From positions 868,001-932,000 of the forward strand of contig CP150550.1 of the NCBI GenBank assembly GCA_049487715.1: a DNA stretch of 64,000 nt. The letters are read 5' to 3'. This document shows positions 39,037 through 49,045 of the stretch, piece after piece (the stretch's first letter is position 1; each line of letters opens with the position of its first letter). The position numbers and the translations under genes were made by a program. The stretch comes from Pycnococcus provasolii (lineage: Eukaryota; Chlorophyta; Pseudoscourfieldiophyceae; Pseudoscourfieldiales). A model generated the notes under the pieces. That model saw only the letters and a list, made by a program, of their open reading frames with translations. It did no database searches and was not told the DNA's origin.

Positions 39037-42000
39037 TCAATCTTGTACGTCGCTCACAGTCCTGTTTATTTCGAGTGAGAAAGAGTGCGAAAGTGGAGCA
39101 TCTTCGAACGATTCGTTCATCACATTGGTCACGCTGCTTTGAGAGGCATCTGTGCCATTTCGTCTTAGATGTGTCTTTTGCCTTTGTGCCTTCCGTTGAG
39201 ACGCAATTGATGTTGCCGATTTCTGCATTGTCTTATTCCTCAATGATGCATCACTTAAATCCACTCCAAACAGTCGTCGGCCGTATGATTTGGTCGCACG
39301 AAGTCCCACCGAAAGTGTTCTGTAGACGACCTGCTTTTCCTGGTAGGATGAGTCCACTTTTCGAATATTTTCAAGCAGAGTGCGGAATTGTTTGCGTCGG
39401 CTCTGTGGCGCATGCACGAGCCAATGCAAAATGGCGCCACGATCGATGTTCGTGACGAGTGCGCCGAGAGATGGATCCTTACCGCCGTGTAAGGTTACGT
39501 GGTTGGCGTGATGCTCGCGCACTGCGATCAGTTCCGTGACCATTTCACGGAAATTTTCATTTGCAGTCTGGTCCTCGTTGATCACGTAGTCAATTAGATA
39601 CGGAAATTTCTCTGCCAGCTCGTTGAAGACAAGAGCTTCGGAAGACATCGTGTAAGCAGAGGCGTATCCCGTGTCGGCAATGTAGGATCCCATGATACTG
39701 TCAAGATTGTGAAAGAGGAGAATATTTGCCGTATCTGGCTCGTTCAGGAGCCAGCGTTGGAAGGCATGGTGACGAAATGAGCTTAGAAGCTCGGCAACAA
39801 GACCGACATCTCCAATATCTTCCTCTAATTCCTCCTCATCATAGCCAGCTGGCGTAAATGGCGTTTCAGCGCCAGTAGGCACCACGAAACTATCCATATT
39901 CTTATCGGCACCTTGATTGGTCCTAAGCGCACGAATAAGCTCGCGGCAAACCAGTATCGCCTTCTCCATGTTCGTTTTCCCGGCTCCTTCGACGATTAAC
40001 ATTTCCTCTAAGCGTGTTCTCTTCGCCTTGTTAGATATGAGGGCATATGCCTTCTTATATACCCACGTGCCCAGGTGGTACACCATCACAAGCGGATCCC
40101 ATGCAAAATTACGCTCTATTGGAGACTGGAACGTTGTCTCACCGAATGCAAGCAGCAGAACCTGCTCCATTATCAGCTGACGGAACTTCTGCCGATTGAC
40201 ACCCTTCTCCTCGCTCCGTATAAATGACGTCGTAATGTACATCGCGGCATTGCGAAGAACCTCGTTCACCTGCCGCACTTCCAGATGAAGACCCTGGCGC
40301 AGGGCAAAGCGCAACTCTTCAATGGACACGATTCCTGACCCATCGGCATCCACAGTGTCAAATGCTTTATCGAGAAGTTTAAGGAGCCTATTCTGCTTGT
40401 TCTCGACGAGCTCGGGGTGTTCCGTGATCGCGCCGGGTAGGATCTTGGCAAGAAATGATGCGCTCTTCGATCGTGAGTATGCCATCTGGAATTCCTTAGC
40501 CACCGCACAAATGCCACAGATGCAAACAAAAATAATCGACACGAGAAGGATGTAGGATAATAGGCGTTCATCCTCGAAGCTGTCTACCGATGACAGAATT
40601 CCCACGATAATGTACAGCGTGTTGACGTAGATGCCCGCAGAGTCGATGAAGTCGATGAGCTCGCTTCTAAAAGGCTTGAGTGCAACCTGCGCGGAGAATG
40701 AAGTGATCAGAATCGCGAAGCCAACGAGCGCTTGACGGAACGGCTTGTCACCAAGGAAGACAAGAGCGGCACACAAGCTGACGCGTCGCAGCATGATCAC
40801 AAGCTCCCAGAAGAAGAAATGAGTTTCATAACGCTGGTAAGTCCAGCCATATCGTCTGAGAAAGCTTGGGTGGTTGAGAAGCCCACTTGAGTATCCCACG
40901 AAAGAAACAATGCCGAGGAAAAGAGGAAGGCCGACGACGTAGAGTATGATCATCATGATGGCAATTCCCTTCAACATTTTGTGCTCAGACGTGTCGCAGC
41001 CAACCTCTGGAATAAGCTTGAGGATACGCTGGGGCTGGTCTCGATTGAGCACTTCATCATACGTAGGATTGTCCATGCACAGGAATGCCGCGAACGCCTT
41101 AATGCAGATTGTGTTGTAGACGACAGTCAGAAAGAGCATGTAGTATCGAACCAAGTCGTCGAAGTACTGACGAAGCTCTTCGTTGCTGGAGGCTAGGAAG
41201 CGTTTCTTCTTGGAGTGGCTATGCGTCGTGTGAGCAGCCACCTGGCGTTCGACATTGCCTTTCGTACCCTGAATGGCATCGTCGGAAATGAAGAGGCCTT
41301 TGAAGCGTTCGCCTAAGCTCTCCCCTGAATAAACCTCCTCCTCAATCTTCTCGCCATGCCAATATTGCACCTCGAGACGCGCGAGGATATAGGCGAGAAT
41401 GCAAAAAACGGTGATGGCGGCAATCAAACTCAGCTGAGCGTATGCGCCGTTTTGCTTACCTAACTCGCCGTTGGTGCATCCGGGCACGACGTATTCAAAG
41501 TCAAAGTTAAAAATGCTCGTGGCTCGGTCAAACCACCAAATCTCGATGGAAAACGGAAGTTCGAAAGATCCCACGATGTTGCAGAGCTGAAGGAACAAAA
41601 TTAGGATGTGAAGCGCGTCGTAAAGCACGGTGAGGAACGAAAAGGTTGTCATCCAAAGCCAGAACTTTCCCACGTACATCAGGGCTGTTGTTAGTCTACG
41701 CTGAAGCGTTTGATCCTCTGCTGGACACTTAAACTGGCACGCACCACCGATGCCAAAGTAGTTTGGTGCACAGTGACCGCAAAGTCTGCCCTCGTAGCCC
41801 TCGCTGCATCCATTAATCGCACTCGGGTCAGCCGCTCGCACGATATTTGCCGCGACGCCGTACCTTTCACTGCTGACATTCCAGCGAACGAGAGACGTGT
41901 TGCTCACCATGCGCGCCAACGAGCTCGCCTCGTAATGCTCAATAAATGAAGCGGCAGATGCGTTCACGATTGGCTCTGTTAGCATCGACGCGTTGCGTGA

Positions 42001-44661
42001 AGCTAGGTACACATACATAAGGTCGAGGCGCTCCAGCACATCGCCCCCAGTCTCGGTCAATCGCTCGAAGATATCGCTGTACCCACCTTCGCACACTCGG
42101 CTTGCACAGGCGAGAAACTCACTCTTGGTTCGAGATGTGCCATAGTACCCTTTGGACGGATACGGCGAGACATTCCTGCCCGTGTACGGGTTGAAACCAA
42201 GGCATTCCGAGCCCTTTGAGCACTTCGTGCACGAACTTCCCGACAGCTTCTTATCTGACTGGTAGGTTCCCTTTTCACACAAGCACGACTCGACCTTGTC
42301 AGATCGCGACGTGAACATGCGAATGGTATTCTGTGGGCAAGTTTTGCAGGTGGTTGCCCCGCTTGCACTAGAATACCCACGAAGGCTGCATTGTTCACAC
42401 GAACTGGCGCCTGCGTGTGGTTGGAACGTTCCAGGTTCGCATACTGTGCAATTCGGTGCCGCAGATTTGCTGAACGACCCCGCCGCACATGGGGAGCAGG
42501 ACTGAGCGCCTGCTTCCGAGAATGTGCCAGCTGGACACGGAATACAGGCCAACTGCCCATACGCACCCGTGTGATATCCAGCGGGGCATGGTGTGCACGC
42601 GCGTGCATCGATCAAGTCGCCGTAGGAGCCAGGCAAGCACTTGGCACACGTAGCTTCTCCACTCGCAGTTTCAAGGAAGAATGTGCCACGTGGGCACGGG
42701 TCCCGCATGTTGCCAAGCGCCTTTATTATGAGCTTGTTTCTCAATTCCACATCGGACAGAGTCGCCTCGCACACAGCGGCATAGGCATTCTTGCGACGCT
42801 CGAAATCAATTGCAGTCTCAGACGAGCTCTGCGTCACCGACGACGTACTGATCGGGGCATCCGTCACGCGGTAGATTGACCGATTCGCCGAGGCAACTCG
42901 TATGTGAGCATCAAGCATCTTTTCGACGTCGCCGTTATCAAGCGCCAATTGCCTGAGTGTCATCTGCGCTTGCTTGAAGAGCTCAGAATTCTCCATGCGC
43001 GCCTCGGCTACCACCTTCTTTAGGTAGGTTGCCGGCCAATCGACCGCGAGTTCGCTCGCGTCTGGGTTGGACGCGTCATGCTTCAAGTCGTTCGAAATGC
43101 TGTAGGTGGGAAAGGTGACGCGCTTGGCACTCACCTCACGCACAAGGATGTCCGGCTCCCACCACCCGAATACGGCTGTCTGCTTTTCGCGTGACATGAA
43201 TTTCACCAAATCGTCTAGCTCTTGACCAACGAAGACGGCGCTGAGCTTAAGATTGTGATTTCGGATCAAAGCTGGCGATCGTCCCTGATCCCATTCTGGC
43301 GATGTCAGCATCACGTCGCCGCAGGGTGTCAGTCCCAGCAGCTTGTCATACCCAGCGCTTTTATCTCGGCAGTAGCCTGGTGGTGTGTACTGCCCCGCGA
43401 TGCCGTCCAGATCCGTGCAGTACGATTTTGTGCAGTCTAGCGCGGTTGCCACCTCCGTGCCGTTCGCCGCCTTGAACACGCGCGGTGCTACATTCCCCAT
43501 CTCAACGTTGCGGCCGAGTTGCGCCGTCACCTCTGGCCTCTGGTATTCTCGGTAGAAGTCCCAGTACACCTCGCCGCTGCTCGACAGTCTTCTCCGCCGT
43601 TCTTCAGGTTCTTCTTCAGGTTCTTCTTCAGGTTCCGCTGGTGGTGCAGATTCTTCAGGTTCCGCTGGTGGTGCAGATTCTTCAGGTTCCGCTGGTGGTG
43701 CAGATTCTTCAGGTTCCGCTGGTGGTGCAGATTCTTCAGGTTCGGCTGGTGGTGTAGATTCTTCAGGTTCGGCTGGTGGTGTAGATTCGGGCGGTGGTGT
43801 AGATTCGGGAGGTGGAGTAGTAGTCGTGGCGGCGTTGGCGTTTGCGCTCGTGGCAGTTGTGGTGGTGGTTGTGGTGGTGGTGGTGGTGGCGGCGGCGGTG
43901 GTTGTGGTTGTGGCTTGCACCGACTGTCCATCGTTGATGACGTACCAGCCTAGCCTAGCGACGACACCGAGTGGCATTTCCGTCGCGCCTTCATAGAGCA
44001 CGCCACTGGCAGCCTCAACGTTCCCCTCATTTCCCGGCCACCACTCGAGCGCTGCGTCGGAGATTCCGGATGCCACGCGGTATGGTGATCCGTCACGACC
44101 CGCCCCCGCGTCAAACCTGGCAAAGTGAACGTCGTATCCCAAGATTTCGCGCAGGATGATGGCAGCAGCATATGCGTTCAGCGAAGACGTCAGCCAGTCG
44201 TTCACCTCAAGCCGCACGACAATCCTCTCCCCGTCTGCGTTCGTCTTGGGCGCCACCTCACCCGCGCCAAGACATCCCTGCGCCAAAGCTGGGTTGGTCT
44301 GCGACAGCGGCGCGAGCACGTCGAATGCGTCGACGTAGCCCTTACACCCGCCCGCCTGGTGAAAGATTCCTCTGTCTGCGCACTCGCGTCCGAGATCTTT
44401 CTGAGCTGCGTTTCTGAGCTCCTGTGGCGAGGCGCACGGCAAGGTGCACGCGTCTGTTTTCGTCGGATCCGAGAAGACGAGACCTTTTTGAACTCCCTGA
44501 GAGGCGGCAAACGGCAAACGGGCAAGCGTTAAACACCCAAGGAGAAGCGCCAGTAGAACGAGCCTACTACGCCGGAGACATGCATGAAAAACGCTTCGGC
44601 CGCAGACGCATATTGAGGCGGCAGACACCACAGAGATCTCTGGCGCCATAGACGTGGACAT
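39037..44661 (-). CDS. Receptor-like giant: OpuAC-type binding domain, GCC2/GCC3 repeats, multi-TM region and EF hand
   Basis: 1874 residues in one exon from ATG 44661; the frame opens 11 codons earlier at a TTG. A signal peptide (VLLALLLGCLTLARLPFAAS) precedes a periplasmic-binding-protein-like domain (LEVNDWLTSSLNAYAAAII, ILGYDVHFARFDAG, DAALEWWPGNEG, later PEWDQG and FGWWEPDIL) resembling glycine-betaine/choline OpuAC proteins. That domain is interrupted by Thr and PPAEPEES repeats. At about 650-840 lie cysteine-rich GCC2/GCC3 (ephrin-receptor-like) repeats such as CTPCPAGYHTGAYGQLACIPC. About 980-1390 holds roughly eight or more membrane helices. An EF hand, DTVDADGSGIVSIEEL, sits near 1426-1450, before a helical cytosolic tail. 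The architecture suggests a surface chemosensor with calcium output; function is inference. A hairpin pair lies about 150-195 nt upstream. Confidence 0.8.
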   Translation of the reverse strand: MSTSMAPEISVVSAASICVCGRSVFHACLRRSRLVLLALLLGCLTLARLPFAASQGVQKGLVFSDPTKTDACTLPCASPQELRNAAQKDLGRECADRGIFHQAGGCKGYVDAFDVLAPLSQTNPALAQGCLGAGEVAPKTNADGERIVVRLEVNDWLTSSLNAYAAAIILREILGYDVHFARFDAGAGRDGSPYRVASGISDAALEWWPGNEGNVEAASGVLYEGATEMPLGVVARLGWYVINDGQSVQATTTTTAAATTTTTTTTTTTATSANANAATTTTPPPESTPPPESTPPAEPEESTPPAEPEESAPPAEPEESAPPAEPEESAPPAEPEESAPPAEPEEEPEEEPEERRRRLSSSGEVYWDFYREYQRPEVTAQLGRNVEMGNVAPRVFKAANGTEVATALDCTKSYCTDLDGIAGQYTPPGYCRDKSAGYDKLLGLTPCGDVMLTSPEWDQGRSPALIRNHNLKLSAVFVGQELDDLVKFMSREKQTAVFGWWEPDILVREVSAKRVTFPTYSISNDLKHDASNPDASELAVDWPATYLKKVVAEARMENSELFKQAQMTLRQLALDNGDVEKMLDAHIRVASANRSIYRVTDAPISTSSVTQSSSETAIDFERRKNAYAAVCEATLSDVELRNKLIIKALGNMRDPCPRGTFFLETASGEATCAKCLPGSYGDLIDARACTPCPAGYHTGAYGQLACIPCPAGTFSEAGAQSCSPCAAGSFSKSAAPNCTVCEPGTFQPHAGASSCEQCSLRGYSSASGATTCKTCPQNTIRMFTSRSDKVESCLCEKGTYQSDKKLSGSSCTKCSKGSECLGFNPYTGRNVSPYPSKGYYGTSRTKSEFLACASRVCEGGYSDIFERLTETGGDVLERLDLMYVYLASRNASMLTEPIVNASAASFIEHYEASSLARMVSNTSLVRWNVSSERYGVAANIVRAADPSAINGCSEGYEGRLCGHCAPNYFGIGGACQFKCPAEDQTLQRRLTTALMYVGKFWLWMTTFSFLTVLYDALHILILFLQLCNIVGSFELPFSIEIWWFDRATSIFNFDFEYVVPGCTNGELGKQNGAYAQLSLIAAITVFCILAYILARLEVQYWHGEKIEEEVYSGESLGERFKGLFISDDAIQGTKGNVERQVAAHTTHSHSKKKRFLASSNEELRQYFDDLVRYYMLFLTVVYNTICIKAFAAFLCMDNPTYDEVLNRDQPQRILKLIPEVGCDTSEHKMLKGIAIMMIILYVVGLPLFLGIVSFVGYSSGLLNHPSFLRRYGWTYQRYETHFFFWELVIMLRRVSLCAALVFLGDKPFRQALVGFAILITSFSAQVALKPFRSELIDFIDSAGIYVNTLYIIVGILSSVDSFEDERLLSYILLVSIIFVCICGICAVAKEFQMAYSRSKSASFLAKILPGAITEHPELVENKQNRLLKLLDKAFDTVDADGSGIVSIEELRFALRQGLHLEVRQVNEVLRNAAMYITTSFIRSEEKGVNRQKFRQLIMEQVLLLAFGETTFQSPIERNFAWDPLVMVYHLGTWVYKKAYALISNKAKRTRLEEMLIVEGAGKTNMEKAILVCRELIRALRTNQGADKNMDSFVVPTGAETPFTPAGYDEEELEEDIGDVGLVAELLSSFRHHAFQRWLLNEPDTANILLFHNLDSIMGSYIADTGYASAYTMSSEALVFNELAEKFPYLIDYVINEDQTANENFREMVTELIAVREHHANHVTLHGGKDPSLGALVTNIDRGAILHWLVHAPQSRRKQFRTLLENIRKVDSSYQEKQVVYRTLSVGLRATKSYGRRLFGVDLSDASLRNKTMQKSATSIASQRKAQRQKTHLRRNGTDASQSSVTNVMNESFEDAPLSHSFSLEINRTVSDVQD
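43600..43800 (-). repeat. 27-bp tandem repeats coding EESAPPAEP
   Basis: About seven 27-bp units coding for EESAPPAEP or EESTPPAEP, inserted within the OpuAC-type domain of the giant receptor-like protein. Confidence 0.9.
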
Positions 44662-44809
44662 GACCCGGTACCCTCGAGGTATCTTGACCTTCAAGTTCCC
44701 CCGGCCAGTCGGCGAGCGGCGAGCCTCAGCCTGATCTCAGCAGCTCCAAGGAGACAAGGAAGTTGGCGAAACCGCGAATTGCCTCGAGAAAGCGAAGACA
44801 ACTGGCACC

Positions 44810-44855
44810 TACCCTACCCGTAGGGTACCTACCACTCCAATAGGCTAGTGGTAGG
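44810..44855. repeat. Two adjacent perfect inverted repeats
   Basis: TACCCTAC-CC-GTAGGGTA (44810-44827) is followed directly by CCTACCACT (44828-44836), a 10-nt loop and AGTGGTAGG (44847-44855). They lie about 150-195 nt upstream of the receptor-like giant's ATG. Confidence 0.88.
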
Positions 44856-45254
44856 GTGGTACTTTAAGGGGAGGAGCTCCGGCATGCAAGATATGGATCT
44901 GTCATCCATCCCCATAAGGCCCATATGTAATAAAGGTAGGTAGGAACCTACGTGCTCCATGCATGCTTTATTCAGGCAGGCAGCCTTCTGGCCTTGTATG
45001 GTGGTATGTAAAAGTATCATAGTCCTACCTTTAAGGCTTTCACTACTCCAGCATTTTAACTTGAACACGATTTTTTTTATAAAAGACGTTGGTATTCTTA
45101 CCAGTGTGTCGACATGTGTGTCACCCTGATCTCCTGATGTTGATGTGGTTGTTGATGTGGTTGATGTGGCAACTGGAGCTTACAGTACAGTAGAACTGGA
45201 CTTCGGAGCAAGTTGGTACTTCGGAGGAGGCACGTTCGAATCCTTGGTTCCTGG

Positions 45255-45294
45255 TTAGGGTTTTGAGTTAGGGTTAGGGTTAGGGTTAGGGTTC
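45255..45294 (+). repeat. Interstitial telomeric array
   Basis: One TTAGGG, a TTTTGAG interruption, then four further TTAGGG units, reading toward the NAGK gene about 575 nt downstream. Confidence 0.92.
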
Positions 45295-45866
45295 GCCTCC
45301 GCCCCTCTCAGGTCTCGGAGAGGACCGTCTTCCGCCCTCTCCCCCCTCTCCCGAGGCCTCATCCACGTCTGTGGCGGCGGCGGCGGCGGCGGCGGCTCCG
45401 GCTCCATCCAGGTGTTGGCGGCTCCGGCTCCACAGCATAAGCATAAGTCATATAAGAGGTAAGTTTCACTTTTATGTTATTGTTTTCCTTCCATCCATGA
45501 ATCATGACGACGTACGTTGTTTTTATTATAATACATATGTATTATATTGGTTGGCTCGGTGACGATTTCACAAAATACAAATTAGACAAGCATATGTCCG
45601 ATTCCATGTTATTCATACACATGCGGCCTGAAGGATAACGTATTTTTTATGGACTGAGAGCTCACTTGTACTACTTTTCTTCTTCTTCTTTTTCTTTGTT
45701 TTTGGCGCACTTTTATTTCGTTGGGTGGTTTGGCTCGTCTCTGTGGTTCACATACACTCGTTGACTCACACGTACACTCACTCGGATTCTCACATACACG
45801 GCAACACGACATCACTGCAGAGAGCCTGTTCTTTTCTGATCTTTTCGTAACGGTAAACCAGCCAGA

Positions 45867-46814
45867 ATGGTGGGGGTTGTCGTGGGAGTTGACGGGGGAG
45901 GCACGAAGACTGTTGCGATCGTCTACAGCCCCATTGAGAAAAAAGTCTTAGGAAGGGCGACGGCGGGGGCGTCGAACGTCAATAGCGTCGGAGACGACGC
46001 GGCGGACCAGGCTATTGCCAACGCAATCACGAACGCGCTCAAGGAGGCCCAAATGGAGCACAAACAAGTCGCCGCCGTCGCCTGCTGTCTCGCAGGAGCG
46101 GACGACCCAAAAGCGGCAGCAAATCGACAAGACGCGGTCACCAAGCTTCTGTCGCACATCGATAAACAACGCGTCGTTGTCACAACCGATGCCGCCGCAC
46201 CCGTCGCCGCGCTTAGAGATGGAGAGCTGAACGGCGGATTGTGCCTCATCGCAGGGACGGGGTGCGTTGCCATGGCGTGGTCAGCAAACGGCACGAAGCA
46301 CCGTGTCGCAGGCTGGGGTCCGGCGCTTGGCGATGGAGGGTCGGCACACGCCCTTGCAACCCGGGCACTCACCTTTGCCGTGATGCAGCACGATGGGCGG
46401 GTGAGCGCACGTACCGCCGCTTCAGGTGGACTGCACGACTGCCTGCTCGAAGCACTTCACATGGACAGCGCTGACGCGCTCATTCCTTGGATCTACGACC
46501 CTGCACGCACATGGGCGGACGTTGCTGCCCTTGCGCCAGTTGTCTGCAAGTGCGCAGAAGCAGGCGACCAGGACGCCCTCGGTGCCGTACGCACCACCGC
46601 GGCTGAACTGGCGCTGTATGTTCGAGCGGCGGCGAATCGTGCAGGATTTGAAAGTGCCTTCGACGTTGCGTTGTGCGGTGGACTGGTCGAGAGTCAGCTC
46701 GTTCGTCACCATCTTGACGAGTGCCTCGCCTACGAGTGCCCGAATGCGCGCACCGCGGAACCATCCGTCGAAGCTGCGACCGGTGCTGCCATGTACGCCG
46801 CACGTTTGTTATAG
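45867..46814 (+). CDS. NAGK: N-acetyl-D-glucosamine kinase (BadF/BcrA-type ATPase fold)
   Basis: 315 residues from ATG 45867. The ATPase phosphate-1 motif GVDGGGTKT is at 7-15. Then follow AGASNVNSVG, CCLAGADDP, TTDAAAPVAA (catalytic Asp region), LIAGTGCVAM (phosphate-2), AGWGPALGDGGSAHALATRAL and the adenosine motif VALCGGLVES. Order and length match eukaryotic NAGK, which phosphorylates GlcNAc to GlcNAc-6-phosphate in salvage from glycans or chitin. A glucosamine-kinase specificity is also possible. TGTAA motifs follow the stop at 46817 and 46838. Confidence 0.87.
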   Translation: MVGVVVGVDGGGTKTVAIVYSPIEKKVLGRATAGASNVNSVGDDAADQAIANAITNALKEAQMEHKQVAAVACCLAGADDPKAAANRQDAVTKLLSHIDKQRVVVTTDAAAPVAALRDGELNGGLCLIAGTGCVAMAWSANGTKHRVAGWGPALGDGGSAHALATRALTFAVMQHDGRVSARTAASGGLHDCLLEALHMDSADALIPWIYDPARTWADVAALAPVVCKCAEAGDQDALGAVRTTAAELALYVRAAANRAGFESAFDVALCGGLVESQLVRHHLDECLAYECPNARTAEPSVEAATGAAMYAARLL

Positions 46815-46816
46815 AA

Positions 46817-46842
46817 TGTAAGACTAATAAGTGAAAATGTAA
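46817..46842 (+). terminator. Two TGTAA polyadenylation-type motifs
   Basis: TGTAA at 46817-46821 and 46838-46842, just after the NAGK stop codon. Confidence 0.5.
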
Positions 46843-46890
46843 ACAGAAAAAATGTATATCATCACTGCCCAACAACCAGCTACGCAGCGA

Positions 46891-46993
46891 ATGGCACCGG
46901 TGAATGGGCTGAATGGTGAAAGTGAATGATGTGAATGGACGACCGTTGGACAAACGAAAGTTCAACTTCATTACCGAATGAGGGATCTCAGAA
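46891..46993 (-). repeat. Dispersed ~100-nt repeat, copy A, in 3' flank of Tubby gene
   Basis: Starts atggcaccggtgaatgggct on the plus strand and ends gagggatctcag, 3 nt from the Tubby stop. It aligns with 62607-62700 almost end to end, with one 4-nt gap and scattered substitutions. Confidence 0.9.
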
Positions 46994-49045
46994 TTATTCA
47001 CATGCAAGCTTGTTGTCGAAACTAGTGAGGCAAATCGCGAAGGCTTGAAGGGCGCACAGCGGCCACTGGAAATCCATCGTGAAGGAATCCTTGCCAACCT
47101 TTCCAAATTGCAGAATGACTCGGTCCAAGTCGTTTTCATCCACGAGCTGGAAGTTCTTCACGCTGGCGTGCGTGACACGTCCGTTGAAATTCAGGCAGTA
47201 GGCGCCTAGCTGCTCGTTCCACTTTGGGGGCTTGTTCTTCAGCAGAATCAGATCACGCATGTCCTGCTTCGACTTGTACCGCTCCAGCATGCCTTCATCC
47301 TCCGTCTCGGGGCGGAACACTGCGCGGCGATTCTCGGAATTCACCTTTGGCACGAGCGCAGTCATCTTACGCGGCCCACGCGTTCCTAGCACGTTGTATT
47401 GGTAAAACACGCACCCGAGCTCAGATCGCAGCTGAGTCGACGCGTTGTCAGGATTCTCGCCAGGCTTGTGCCCACGATCGTAGATGATAAATTCCGTGCC
47501 GACAAAGTTGCTCCGCAACTTGCCGAAGTAGTTCCCCGAATCACGCGCCTGGTCCTCCTCCGAGAGGGAGATGAGGTAGTTGGACGTTTTTGACTTCTTC
47601 CGTTTCCGCGCACTGAGAAGAAAGCGATCTCCCTCGTCGTCGGACAGGAAGAGCGAGTACTTCGGGTACATCTTCGACGACACGTCGCGGTTGATGTAGC
47701 ACTGCACAGGTTTGTTCTGCAAACCCGGCCTCATGAGGAACGAGCGCATGTCTGTCAGATCAATCTCCGATATGGTGCCAATGTCCTCGTTCGCGGGCGG
47801 GTACGGCTGCTTCCCACTCTGGGATGCGGCAGCGGCAGCGGCAGGTGCCCTTGGCACGGAGGATGCGTCAGCTTGGGCGCTTCCCATTCCGCCGCGCCCA
47901 GGTTGCGCCGCGAAGTTTGGCCCACTCTCCATCGTAGGGTCAAACTCGGCGCTCAAGCCCATGCTACCGAGATTTCGCTCGAGCTCCGCCGCCTGCGCGC
48001 TCTGTGCGGCGCGAGGGTGTTCTTGTGCCTTTGGCGGCGGGGACCGATTGATCCCTCCTTGGCTCAACAAGGTATCAGCGCCACCGGTGAACTGGACAGG
48101 CGCTCTCGTGGCCGCAGCAGGCTCCCCTCCAAGCGTGGTGCTGAGCGTGCCGAGCGAACTGGTAAGCGCGCCACCTCGTCCCGAGGTTGGCCGCTGTACT
48201 CCTGGCCGCGATACTCCCGCCGATGGGGGACGCATGCCGCCCGAAGATGGCGGACGCACCGAGACAGCCGTATTGTTTGCTACTGGTCCGTGCGCCATCA
48301 TGCGCTCTCGTCGTCGCTGTGCCGCCATCTGAGATTCGCGCGCACGTTTGTTTATTTTGTTTTGGTTGTGAGCGTGTGCGTGTGTGTGTAGGAGTTGTAT
48401 ACGTCGTGAGTTGTTGTTCTCGAACGATCGTTGCTATGGTTGCTCTTGGCGCTATAATATTGTGCAGCATCAACCGCACAAAACAAAACGTCAGATTGAC
48501 GAAACGTAATCACGTACCTCACGCTGCTGCGCCAGTCTGCTCATACCCACGTCTCCCGCGCCCGCTCCCGCGTCTACCGTTCCCGAGCGCAGTGGGTTGT
48601 CGTCGTCCGCCCCTTCGTCAGTTCCGTACATGGTGTTGTTGTAGAGAGAGAACTGGTCGTTGCTGCGCCCAACGGCACCGCCGCGTTGAGCCGGCCCTGC
48701 TCCTGCTAAGCTTCTTCCAAACGTGCGTGCGCTCACGGGCCTGACGAGCATTGCCTCCGGCTCCGCGGCTGACTGCGGGCGTTGCATCGGCGCTCCCGAG
48801 CTGGCGGACGGCGTGTACTCCATCCTGCCCGCGTTTGGCTGTCCCATGTGCCCCGCAGGACCGCCTCCGGCCATCATCGCCTGGTTTCCCTGGCTGGACC
48901 CCGGCCGTCCTCGTCTCGCGCTGAGCGGCCTCGTGAGCGTTTGCGTGGTTCCCCCTTGCGGAGCACCACCACCACCGGTTGGTTGTGCCCCACCTGACCC
49001 TGCGCCACCACCTTGCACGTCGAAGAGGTCGGACGACGCGAACAT
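46994..49045 (-). CDS. Tubby-like protein (TULP family), two exons
   Basis: Exon 1 is 48518-49045 (ATG 49045, 176 codons) and exon 2 is 46994-48328. The 189-nt intron has donor GAG|GTACGT and acceptor CTCAG|ATG, phase 0, so the protein is 620 residues. The N-terminal ~350 residues are disordered, Gly/Pro-rich and have repeated RPXSA-like motifs. The C-terminal Tubby domain shows FLMRPGLQNKPVQCYINRDV, SKMYPKYSLFL, KKSKTSNYLISLS, GKLRSNFVGTEFIIYDRG, LGCVFYQYNVLGTRGPRKM, LGAYCLNFNGRVTHASVKNF and the terminal SFDNKLACE. Tubby domains bind phosphoinositides, and TULP3-type proteins carry membrane cargo into cilia with IFT-A. That role is inferred here. A dispersed repeat begins 3 nt after the stop. 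Confidence 0.94.

Larger units (their letters stand above)
44662..45866. other. Divergent intergenic region between receptor-like giant and NAGK genes
   Basis: About 1.2 kb with no supported gene. It contains adjacent perfect hairpins (44810-44855), AT-rich stretches, a CTGTA/GTAC patch, a TTAGGG array (45255-45294) and a (GGC)n run near 45373-45393. Confidence 0.6.

Noticed and set aside
45236-45246. GTTCGAATCC resembling a tRNA T-loop/B-box
   Set aside because: The flanking 5-nt arms do not pair as a T-stem and no A-box, anticodon stem or acceptor stem can be built. The same applies to the similar string near 21747.
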